9,462 nt of DNA, taken from contig DDYL01000083.1 of NCBI GenBank assembly GCA_002347925.1, forward strand, positions 11,044 through 20,505, written 5' to 3'. The translations under genes were made by a program, and so were the position numbers. Position 1 is the stretch's first letter. Each line of letters starts with the position of its first letter. Shown piece after piece: positions 1 to 6,096 of this stretch. The notes under the pieces are model-generated. The model was given only the letters and a program-made list of their open reading frames with translations, was not told the DNA's origin and made no database searches. This DNA comes from Chloroflexi bacterium UBA2235 (GTDB taxonomy: Bacteria; Chloroflexota; UBA11872; UBA12225).

Positions 1-45
1 ATCGCGCCCACTCTCGTTTAGTGTGTTGAACATTGGCGCGAGCGC

Positions 46-53
46 AAGGAGAG
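46..53 (+). promoter_or_regulatory. Ribosome binding site of the enolase-superfamily gene
   Basis: AAGGAGAG lies 4 bases before a GTG codon at 58. It is a close match to the Shine-Dalgarno consensus and fixes the GTG at 58 as the start. The 57 bases before the gene show no promoter that I can defend. One frame reads through to a TGA at 59-61 that overlaps this GTG, so an upstream gene could be translationally coupled, but too little of it is present to tell. Confidence 0.75.
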
Positions 54-57
54 ACCA

Positions 58-1224
58 GTGAAGATCACGGCAGTTGAAACCATCGTCCTGCGCGTGCCGG
101 ACGTCCTCGCAATCAACGACAGCGCGCAGGACGCCATTGTCATCCGTGTCCATACTGACGCTGGCATTACCGGCGTGGGAGAGGTGGATTCATCACCAGA
201 GGTGATCCGCGCAATCATTGATGCGCCGAAGTCACATCGTGTGTGCACCGGACTCGCTCAAACGATCATCGGAGAGGATCCGTTCGACATCGAGCGTCTT
301 TGGGAGAAGATGTACCGCGCCTCGGTGTGGTTCGGCAGACGAGGTGCTGCAATCCAGGCGATGAGCGGGATTGACCTCGCCCTTTGGGACATCAAAGGCA
401 AGGCTCTCGGACTTCCTCTCTACAAGCTCTTTGGCGGAGCGCTCCAGAAGTCGGTCCCGGCGTACGCAAGTGTGTTGATGCCAGAGACGCCGGACGCTGC
501 TTTCGCCGAGGTTGCGCGTTGGCGTGCGAAAGGCTTCAAGGCGATCAAGCTCGGCTGGGGTCCGATGGGGTTCGATGTCGCCCACGACGCCGCACTGGTC
601 GAGGCCGGTCGCGAGGCGGCCGGTGATGCGATGGAACTGATGATCGACTTAGGCTTCTACCCGGGTCCGGATCTTGACCTGGGTTGGGATGCTTCCCGTG
701 TGCTCGATTTCGCGCGTGCGATCGAACCATTCCATCCATACTGGCTTGAAGAGTTTCTCCCACCAGACGATCTCGTCGGGTTTGCACGGGTAGCGGCCGG
801 CACGACAATCCGAACCGCTGCGGGTGAGAACTGCATGGGACGGTATGAGTTCCTCGACCTGATGGACCGAGGCAATGTAAGCATCGTGCAACCAGATGTC
901 ACCCGATGCGGTGGCCTGACAGAGGCGAGGCGAGTCGCCTACCTGGCCGCCGACCGAGGGTTGCCCTGCATCCCCCATGCGTGGAGCACCGGGCTCATCA
1001 AGGCCGCGTCGATGCACCTGATCGCATCAATTCCCAATGCCCGCTACCTGGAGTACGCGCTGCCCGAAACCCCGATGAACCTTCACCTATTTGGAGGGCT
1101 CGGCATAGAGGTAGACGAAAACGGCTTGGCCCACGTGCTTGAAAAGCCAGGAATTGGCGTGGAGCTTGACGAGTCTGTGGTGCGCCAATATTCCGTGCCG
1201 GGTGCGGGGTCCTCCATAGGTTGA
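58..1224 (+). CDS. Mandelate racemase/muconate lactonizing enzyme family protein (enolase superfamily, probable sugar-acid dehydratase or similar)
   Basis: This 388-residue protein has the usual family length. An N-terminal capping domain (about 1-125, with the typical GIDLALWDIKGKALG stretch at 104-118) precedes a TIM barrel. Enzymes of this superfamily abstract a proton alpha to a carboxylate using a Mg2+ ion. The probable metal ligands are visible: D197 in MIDLGF, E231 in WLEEF and E257 in AAGEN. The His-Asp dyad of the mandelate racemase subgroup is represented by H307 (IPHAWS) and D280 (QPDVTRCGG), and E332 (LEY) matches the third acid. The lysine motif is unusual: FKAIKLGWG keeps the first lysine (K164), but the position of the second lysine of KxK is glycine. 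That argues against a simple two-base racemase and suits dehydration or one-base chemistry, which is inference. The substrate is unknown. The start is set by AAGGAGAG, and a hairpin terminator follows. There is no clear functional link to the downstream cluster. Confidence 0.92.
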   Translation: MKITAVETIVLRVPDVLAINDSAQDAIVIRVHTDAGITGVGEVDSSPEVIRAIIDAPKSHRVCTGLAQTIIGEDPFDIERLWEKMYRASVWFGRRGAAIQAMSGIDLALWDIKGKALGLPLYKLFGGALQKSVPAYASVLMPETPDAAFAEVARWRAKGFKAIKLGWGPMGFDVAHDAALVEAGREAAGDAMELMIDLGFYPGPDLDLGWDASRVLDFARAIEPFHPYWLEEFLPPDDLVGFARVAAGTTIRTAAGENCMGRYEFLDLMDRGNVSIVQPDVTRCGGLTEARRVAYLAADRGLPCIPHAWSTGLIKAASMHLIASIPNARYLEYALPETPMNLHLFGGLGIEVDENGLAHVLEKPGIGVELDESVVRQYSVPGAGSSIG

Positions 1225-1232
1225 CCCTAAAC

Positions 1233-1268
1233 GCCCACGATGTGTGCCTGTGGGTACACGTCGTGGGC
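1233..1268 (+). terminator. Hairpin terminator after the enolase-superfamily gene
   Basis: Positions 1233-1248 pair with 1253-1268 to form a 16-bp stem closed by a 4-base TGTG loop, starting 8 bases after the stop codon. Two of the pairs are G-U wobbles (1241 with 1260, 1246 with 1255) in the + strand RNA. In the minus strand RNA the same positions would be A-C mismatches, so the structure is tuned for the + strand transcript. The following T run is short (ACTTTGGG), so termination may need Rho or be only partial. The hairpin also sits just beyond the stop of the converging minus-strand gene and could help end that transcript. Confidence 0.65.
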
Positions 1269-1286
1269 ACTTTGGGTTGGCCTGAT

Positions 1287-1526
1287 CTACTGGGCGTCGC
1301 GCGCGTGCTTCCAGGCGGCGTCGGCTGCGGCGTACGCTGCCTCTTCTGGCATATGCGCTGACGCGGCCTTCCAAATCGCGAATAGCCGGTCATACTCGGC
1401 TCGCGCGACGCGCGTCTGCTCCCACGCGTTCTCAGCTGCCTTGAACTCGGGCATCCCGGCGCTGGCATGTTCCCAAGCGGCTTCGGTTCGGTCACGTTCG
1501 GCGCGGAGGCGTTGTACTTCTGTCAT
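1287..1526 (-). CDS. Small MPE-repeat protein, function unknown
   Basis: I do not recognise this 79-residue protein. It is rich in Ala, Glu, Arg and Trp, and looks wholly helical and cytoplasmic, with no signal peptide or membrane segment. It holds two copies of a motif, WEHASAGMPE (18-27) and WKAASAHMPE (52-61), 34 residues apart. Each is flanked by further aromatic residues (W35; Y45 and W72). The divergent neighbour at 1601-1951 carries two copies of the same motif, which is the main evidence that this frame is coding. The chosen start is the ATG at 1526 (MTEVQRLRAE); its upstream AGGC is a weak ribosome binding site. An in-frame ATG at 1574 would give 95 residues, and the frame stays open further upstream, but longer versions overlap the divergent gene. 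The repeat may bind a partner or a peptide, but nothing in the sequence shows this. Confidence 0.65.
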   Translation of the reverse strand: MTEVQRLRAERDRTEAAWEHASAGMPEFKAAENAWEQTRVARAEYDRLFAIWKAASAHMPEEAAYAAADAAWKHARDAQ

Positions 1527-1586
1527 GCCTGACCATACGTGTTGCCCGCGGGTATCGCACTCAATTGCGAACATACGGCCCGGTCG

Positions 1587-1593
1587 GTAGGGT
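1587..1593 (+). promoter_or_regulatory. Likely ribosome binding site of the + strand MPE-repeat gene
   Basis: GGTAGGG lies 7 bases before the GTG at 1601 and is the best ribosome binding match near the 5' end of this frame. It favours GTG 1601 over the TTG at 1565, which has no comparable site, and over the GTG at 1625. No convincing -35/-10 pair is visible in the 74 bases between the two divergent starts. Confidence 0.4.
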
Positions 1594-1600
1594 TCATCCG

Positions 1601-1951
1601 GTGGAAGAGACCGGCCGTACTGACGTGCATTCGCGTGAAGCGTGGACCAACTGGTACCTGGCGTGGACCTCATGGCAGATTGCCTCTGAAGGAATGCCCG
1701 AATACGAGGTATTCAAGCGAGCGCGGTCCTCTTACGAGACCCTTTCAGCGCGCGAGGACCGTCCCGAAACGAATGGTCAGCACTCTTGGGCAGACCTCGC
1801 GCGGGCGGACACCGAGTTCCAGCGCGCCTGGAGGGACTGGCAACGTGCCTCGGGTGGGATGCCCGAATTCAGTTCGTACCTTCTGGCGCTTGACCAATGG
1901 GAACGCGTGGCACCACGGGAACCTGTCGAGACCGGAAGCGCGTCCGATTGA
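1601..1951 (+). CDS. MPE-repeat protein, paralogue of the divergent small gene, function unknown
   Basis: I do not recognise this 116-residue protein. It contains two copies of the motif found in the divergent minus-strand gene: WQIASEGMPE (25-34) and WQRASGGMPE (80-89). Across all four copies in the two proteins the pattern is W-x2-A-S-x-[GH]-M-P-E. An aromatic residue lies 13 residues after the Met in three copies and 14 before it in three copies. Here the copies are 55 residues apart rather than 34, with a polar insert around 51-70. The protein is rich in Trp, acidic and basic, and has no signal peptide or membrane segment. The start is GTG 1601 with GGTAGGG ahead of it. The gene converges on the glycosyltransferase gene with only 11 bases between stops, and this junction holds a small inverted repeat (TTGGTC-AAC-GACCAA, 1959-1973). 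Confidence 0.65.
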   Translation: MEETGRTDVHSREAWTNWYLAWTSWQIASEGMPEYEVFKRARSSYETLSAREDRPETNGQHSWADLARADTEFQRAWRDWQRASGGMPEFSSYLLALDQWERVAPREPVETGSASD

Positions 1952-1962
1952 TGACACTTTGG

Positions 1963-3090
1963 TCAACGACCAACAATGCCCTTGAAGGCCTCCAGGACCT
2001 TCCGACCACTTTCTTCCCACCGGAACGATGCGGCTTGCAAATGACCACGGACAATTAGGTCAGACCGGAACTCCCGATCTTCCATCAGGCGTCTGACACC
2101 AATTGCAATGGCCTCGCTGTCAAATGGGTCGACAATGATCCCGGCGTCCTGGACAACTTCAGCGAGTGACCCGCCGTGCGAGGCGATAACGGGCACACCA
2201 CAGGCCATGGCCTCGACACACGGGAGGCCGAATCCTTCATAAAGCGAGGGAAACACACACGCAACCGCGCCGCCGTACAACGCTGCCAAATCTTGATCAT
2301 CGACGCCCGACAGGATTGTGACGCGATCGTTGACACCGCTTCGCTCAAGCGCTTCAAAGATGGGATCGCAAAGCCATCCGGGCCGGCCAACATGGACCAT
2401 CCTGACGCTATCCGGTAGTCGGCACAACGCCTCGAAAATGACCGGGAGGTTCTTTCGCGGCTGGATGGTGCCGACCGAAATCACATAATCGCCACCAACG
2501 TTCCACTTGGCCTGGACTGCTTCAATGGATTCCTTCGTCGCCGGCTTGAAGACGTCATCGGGCGCCGAGAGCACGGTGAGAACTTTCGCCGGGTCCGCAC
2601 CTAGGTGTTCGATGACGTCGCGTCGGGTCTGCTCGGAATCCGCCAGAACAAGCGATGCCGCACGGACACTGCGGGGCACCGTGGTCTCCAAATATCTCCG
2701 AAGCGGCGGAAAGTGCGTGTCCGGGAAAAGGACATAACTCAGGTCATGGATCGTGACGACCCCGGGAGCGCGCCATCTTGGAGCGAGTGCAAAATCTGAC
2801 GAATAGAAAATGTCGGCTCCGCCTGCATAGAGGTCAGTAGGAAACGGAAGCCGCAACCGTTGCAACGCCACGGTCATCCATCGCTCGTCCAGAGGGAGCC
2901 GGCGCGTTGAAACTCCCGGCCAATCCTCCGGCAGAGGAATCCGCTTCGGTCCACTCCATAGCAGCGTCAGCGAATGATCTTCGCCATCCACATCGGCGGC
3001 GGTGGCCAACGCTCGAACCAGGCCGCGGGTGTAGCGCCCGACACCTGCCGGTTGCCGAACACCCGCCGTGAAGTCGACCGCGATCCTCAC
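1963..3090 (-). CDS. GT4-family glycosyltransferase (GT-B fold)
   Basis: This 375-residue cytoplasmic enzyme transfers a sugar from a nucleotide-sugar donor to a growing glycan or lipid-linked acceptor; donor and acceptor cannot be read from the sequence. Family features appear in order: an N-terminal Rossmann half with the glycine-rich AGVGRYTRGL (15-24), IHDLSYV (114-120), and LADSEQTRRD (149-158). The C-terminal donor-binding half begins at VISVGTIQPRKN (203-214), with R212/K213 likely contacting the donor phosphates. The E-x7-E motif is YEGFGLPCVEA, with E285 and E293. GGSLAEVVQDAGIIVDP (306-322) closes the site. The start is GTG 3090. Its ribosome site is weak (GGCGGA about 10 bases upstream), but only 20 bases separate it from the stop of the membrane-protein gene before it, so translation may be coupled. 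It is the last gene of the minus-strand cluster, and retaining GT4 catalysis is expected from the family. Confidence 0.93.
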   Translation of the reverse strand: MRIAVDFTAGVRQPAGVGRYTRGLVRALATAADVDGEDHSLTLLWSGPKRIPLPEDWPGVSTRRLPLDERWMTVALQRLRLPFPTDLYAGGADIFYSSDFALAPRWRAPGVVTIHDLSYVLFPDTHFPPLRRYLETTVPRSVRAASLVLADSEQTRRDVIEHLGADPAKVLTVLSAPDDVFKPATKESIEAVQAKWNVGGDYVISVGTIQPRKNLPVIFEALCRLPDSVRMVHVGRPGWLCDPIFEALERSGVNDRVTILSGVDDQDLAALYGGAVACVFPSLYEGFGLPCVEAMACGVPVIASHGGSLAEVVQDAGIIVDPFDSEAIAIGVRRLMEDREFRSDLIVRGHLQAASFRWEESGRKVLEAFKGIVGR

Positions 3091-3111
3091 TGGTGCGACA
3101 TCCGCCGCTAC

Positions 3112-4194
3112 TCAGTTTGACTGCGCACGACCGCGCCGCGAAAGTACGAACGCGGGCAGTCCCGCAGCGATGATGCCGTAGTAGCTGATCAGGCGATCCA
3201 TGAACGCCACGACCACTGCCACCTGGGTAGCAACTCCAAACAGTGGAAGGACACCGAGGAATGCTGCCTCGACACCACCAAGCCCACCCGGAGTCGGAAC
3301 GATCAGCGCCAGGGAAATCGCCGCGACGATAAAAAGTGCCTCGAGCGGTGTGATCGCAACCCCGAGCGACCGGATAACGCAGTACAACCTACCGGCCTCA
3401 GATGCCCATGCCAGGCCCGTGTAGAGCATCAGCAGCGGGATGTTCTTGAAACTCGCGAAGGTGCCTGCGGCAAAACGTTGGTAGGTCTCGTGAATACGCG
3501 GCGGGAACATCCTCATCACGCGGTCGCCAAACCGATACATGAGAAAGAGCCCGAGAAGCATGAGCGCGACGCCGGCCCATCCAAGTTCAAGCATTTCACT
3601 GATGTGGGGATCAACACGTTGCCCAAGGACCGCAGCACCGGTAATCCCCAGCACGGTGACCAGCATCACAATGTCTGCAATCCGCTCTGCCAGGACCGTT
3701 CCAACCGTTCGGCTTATGGATAGTCCGAACTCGCCACGGATCAGGTAGGCGCGATACACATCTCCCACTTTGCCGGGCATCACACTATTCACGAACCAGG
3801 ACAGGAAGATGATCTCCGTAAGCGGTCGGACGGGCAGTCTCGCACCGTTGTCAATCAGCAATCGCTGCCACCGCAATCCTCGAACAGGGAACGTTGTCAG
3901 GTAGATCAGGACTGCAAACCCATACCAACCAAGGTCGATGTTCTGAAGCTTCGACCACACATCGGCGGGATCAATGGCACTTGACCGAACGACCCATATC
4001 AGGATTCCGACACCAAAGAGGAAACTCGCCGCCGTCCGCCACGAAAAGAACCGCCCGGAGACGTTCATCGGAGCGTTGTCAATCACACCACCCGCATCCG
4101 TTGATGCAGGACTGGGGTCACCTCCGATTGGAGACGCCTTCGCGCGTGTCACGTCTTGTGGTGCGCCGAGAGGCTCAGACATCGGAGTGGCCAT
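3112..4194 (-). CDS. Flippase-like membrane protein (LPG synthase transmembrane / UPF0104 family)
   Basis: This 360-residue inner-membrane protein has about eight hydrophobic segments (from about 54 to 352) after a hydrophilic, probably cytoplasmic tail of about 48 residues. It matches the transmembrane domain family named after lysylphosphatidylglycerol synthase (MprF) but lacks the soluble aminoacyl-transferase domain, so it should not aminoacylate lipids. Family motifs are visible: RGLRWQRLL (105-113), NSVMPGKVGDVYRAY (136-150), TVLAERIAD (166-174), PTPGGLGGVEA (300-310) and DRLISYYG (333-340). Stand-alone members often sit in glycan and glycolipid clusters and are thought to help lipid-linked substrates cross the membrane; that role here is inference. 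The ATG at 4194 is supported by GGAAAG four bases upstream; an internal ATG at 4182 is the alternative. The gene is followed after 21 bases by the GT4 gene and preceded by a 301-base gap. Confidence 0.88.
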   Translation of the reverse strand: MATPMSEPLGAPQDVTRAKASPIGGDPSPASTDAGGVIDNAPMNVSGRFFSWRTAASFLFGVGILIWVVRSSAIDPADVWSKLQNIDLGWYGFAVLIYLTTFPVRGLRWQRLLIDNGARLPVRPLTEIIFLSWFVNSVMPGKVGDVYRAYLIRGEFGLSISRTVGTVLAERIADIVMLVTVLGITGAAVLGQRVDPHISEMLELGWAGVALMLLGLFLMYRFGDRVMRMFPPRIHETYQRFAAGTFASFKNIPLLMLYTGLAWASEAGRLYCVIRSLGVAITPLEALFIVAAISLALIVPTPGGLGGVEAAFLGVLPLFGVATQVAVVVAFMDRLISYYGIIAAGLPAFVLSRRGRAQSN

Positions 4195-4198
4195 CGTT

Positions 4199-4204
4199 CT
4201 TTCC
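4199..4204 (-). promoter_or_regulatory. Ribosome binding site of the flippase-like gene
   Basis: GGAAAG on the minus strand lies 4 bases before the ATG at 4194. It favours this start over the in-frame ATG four codons later. Confidence 0.55.
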
Positions 4205-4264
4205 AGGCGGCGGTGTCACGCGAGTGTGGGAAATGCGCCAGCCCGAGGTTGCACGTGGAACCCC

Positions 4265-4320
4265 AGTCACATCCACCAGTGACTTGCCTTCGATTCGGTT
4301 AGCGTGGCACCGTGTGACTT
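4265..4320. repeat. GTGACT repeat set (possible operator)
   Basis: AGTCAC at 4265-4270 and GTGACT at 4279-4284 form an inverted repeat with an 8-base spacer. A further GTGACTT at 4314-4320 directly repeats the GTGACTT at 4279-4285, 35 bases apart. The set lies about 70-125 bases upstream of the flippase-like gene, a reasonable place for an operator. No repressor family can be named from it, and short repeats of this size can occur by chance. Confidence 0.3.
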
Positions 4321-4495
4321 CCCGCCCTCAACGAAACGGTCCGGACGACGACCCGGTGATGGTACTCGGCCCGCACTTATTCGAGCACCGTTTGAGCCGG
4401 ATCGGTGGCGGCTGGAGCTCGTCGAACTTCAAGCCCTGACGCTAGTTGCGCAATGGTGCACGACACCACTCCTGCATGGTCGGTTGCGAGATCAA

Positions 4496-6076
4496 TCAAT
4501 TCATGATTCGTGAGATCAGTCCGCTTGGCACTTGATCGCGCTCGTCACTGACACTCGAAAGGGCCAACAATAGTCCGACGGTCACGCTCATCCCATGGAC
4601 GAATAGCACATCAACCAGATTGTGCGTGGCAAGAGCCCCGATACTGCCAAGCGTGCCGAGTGCAATTGCACGTCCGTAACTCGTCGTCGCCGTGCGCCAC
4701 GCGCTGCGGGTTGATCGCACCGCGACGAGGATGACGATGATGTAGGCAATGCACGCGAACAGTCCCGCCTCAGCGGCGATAGTCAGGTAGTGATTGTGGG
4801 CGTGTCCGAGGGCGACGGGCCATTGTGGCAGGCGATATGTGTCATAGGCGGTGTTGTAGTTTCCGATCCCGACCCCCACAATCGGGTTCGCGCTGAACAT
4901 CTGCCATCCGGCATACCATTGGGAAAGGCGTTCCATCACCGCCCAGTTTTCTGGGGTAAGTGTCATCGAAGACATCGAAAACACAGAGAAAAACGATCCG
5001 AAGATACTGCCAATTCGGTCGGTCACCTCTGAAGGTAGCACCGGCCACAACGCGAGTAGAATTACCGACCCAAGACCGCCGAACGTCAGGACTGCATGGC
5101 GGGCACTCCGGCTCTCAATCAGCACGACAGTCAGAATTCCCGTAATTTGTCCCAGCCACGCCCCGCGTGACATCGTGGTGACCAAAGCGACAGCGAGGAC
5201 GGCGGAAGCACCACCCCAGAACCATCGCGCCGGGCGCGTACGTACGCCAAACAGCGCCACTGACAGCACCAAGGGTAGATGCAGGCCGAGATACCCGGCA
5301 TACGGGTTCGGCTGCTCAAAACTTCCGTACGCCCGCATCAGCCACGTCCCGATCATGAAGTGATCTGGCCCCCAGTGCAGCGTCGCCTGCAGCAGGCCAT
5401 AGACCGCCTGAGAAACCACCGCAGCAGTCATGACAAGAAACATCATCCGCCGGTCGGCAATCCGTACCAGAAGGCTCTGACCGATCAACGTCACACCCGC
5501 AACCTCAACCCACTTGACAAGTTCCTTGCCGGCGAGGACCAGGTTTGGTGCAACCACGCAGGAAAGGACAAGGAGGCTCAAGAGCAGCCCAATCGCGATT
5601 ACAAGTGGAGTCAGTGATGGTGATGGAACCCGACCCGCAGCACGAGCCGTACCCCATCCGACAACAAGGAGGAGGAAGACCGCCTCGGTCGGCGTGACAT
5701 TGACGTTCTGGTAGCGAAAATCGGCGAGACCCTGATACGGCACGGTGAATGCAAGCGCGTAGAGTGCCCACAGTGGACGAGCCATGAGCACCGCAACCCC
5801 TGCGACGCCGACAAGAAGTACCGATGTCAGGTATGCCGGAATAAGCGCTATTGCTAAGCCAATGGGGATTGCCACCATCCACGCGGGTGGCGGCGCCGTC
5901 TTGCGTGCGAACGCGCCGACACCAATTCCTGGATCGACGGGCAATGCCATCGCCGAACCCGGCAAGGTCGCGGAGCGTGACGTGGTGCGGCCCGACGTCG
6001 TGTCGCGTTGCTGATCGGTCGTCAAAGGTTCGCCCAGTCCATCAATCGAACGCGTGGGCGCGACATCCCGCGCCAC
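4496..6076 (-). CDS. O-antigen ligase/polymerase-like membrane protein (Wzy_C family)
   Basis: This 526-residue polytopic inner-membrane protein has about a dozen hydrophobic segments from 66 to 508, preceded by a polar Thr/Ser/Arg-rich tail of about 64 residues. Family landmarks are GSFEQPNPYAGYLGL (251-265) and TMSRGAWLG (301-309). A large loop (about 350-425) contains R383 and NPIVGVGIGNY (397-407). GHAHNHYLTIAAEAG (424-438) follows, with the histidine that WaaL and Wzy enzymes need, then HNLVDVLFVHG (485-495). Such proteins either polymerise lipid-linked repeat units or ligate a finished glycan to an acceptor on the outer face of the membrane. Sequence alone does not separate the two. The start is GTG 6076, with AAGG a few bases ahead and 20 bases after the stop of the fusion gene, so the two are very likely co-transcribed. 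ATG 5950 (residue 43) is a possible later start. Confidence 0.9.
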   Translation of the reverse strand: MARDVAPTRSIDGLGEPLTTDQQRDTTSGRTTSRSATLPGSAMALPVDPGIGVGAFARKTAPPPAWMVAIPIGLAIALIPAYLTSVLLVGVAGVAVLMARPLWALYALAFTVPYQGLADFRYQNVNVTPTEAVFLLLVVGWGTARAAGRVPSPSLTPLVIAIGLLLSLLVLSCVVAPNLVLAGKELVKWVEVAGVTLIGQSLLVRIADRRMMFLVMTAAVVSQAVYGLLQATLHWGPDHFMIGTWLMRAYGSFEQPNPYAGYLGLHLPLVLSVALFGVRTRPARWFWGGASAVLAVALVTTMSRGAWLGQITGILTVVLIESRSARHAVLTFGGLGSVILLALWPVLPSEVTDRIGSIFGSFFSVFSMSSMTLTPENWAVMERLSQWYAGWQMFSANPIVGVGIGNYNTAYDTYRLPQWPVALGHAHNHYLTIAAEAGLFACIAYIIVILVAVRSTRSAWRTATTSYGRAIALGTLGSIGALATHNLVDVLFVHGMSVTVGLLLALSSVSDERDQVPSGLISRIMN

Positions 6077-6096
6077 GACCTTCGGCCCCCCCGAGA

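Larger units (their letters stand above)
4195..4495. other. 301-bp gap inside the polysaccharide cluster
   Basis: This is the only stretch of more than about 300 bases without an assigned gene. It separates the two O-antigen-ligase-like genes from the flippase-like and GT4 genes and could hold a second promoter, although I see no strong -35/-10 pair on the minus strand. It contains a set of GTGACT repeats (4265-4320). On the minus strand it also has a weak hairpin (TGGTG-TCGTG-CACCA) shortly after the 4496 stop, and a TTGCGCAA palindrome. A 41-codon + strand frame (4314-4439) starts with GTG eight bases after a TTAGCGT box, but nothing else supports it as a gene. No tRNA or recognisable riboswitch is visible. 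Confidence 0.5.

Noticed and set aside
1240..1590. Long + strand frame opposite the small minus-strand MPE-repeat gene
   Set aside because: It overlaps the terminator hairpin and is antisense to a frame whose repeat motif is matched by the neighbouring gene. Its Ala/Ser/Cys-rich product has no recognisable features.
1565..1673. Extended 5' ends of the two divergent MPE-repeat genes, each giving a 128-residue product
   Set aside because: The extensions would overlap each other antisense by over 100 bases, contain no repeat motif, and lack ribosome sites as good as that of GTG 1601.
1959..1973. Small hairpin TTGGTC-AAC-GACCAA at the converging ends of the MPE-repeat and GT4 genes
   Set aside because: The stem is only 6 bp with a 3-base loop, overlaps the GT4 stop codon and lacks a T run on either strand, so it is too weak to call a terminator.
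3894..4439. 181-codon + strand frame over the flippase-like gene and the gap
   Set aside because: Most of it lies antisense to a clear membrane-protein gene, and its Arg/Ser/Pro-rich composition is typical of a shadow frame.
4446..4453. TTGCGCAA palindrome
   Set aside because: An isolated 8-base palindrome with no partner or spacing pattern is expected by chance.
4304..4513. 69-codon + strand frame in the gap
   Set aside because: It runs into the 3' end of the O-antigen-ligase-like gene on the other strand, has no ribosome site and no recognisable domain.
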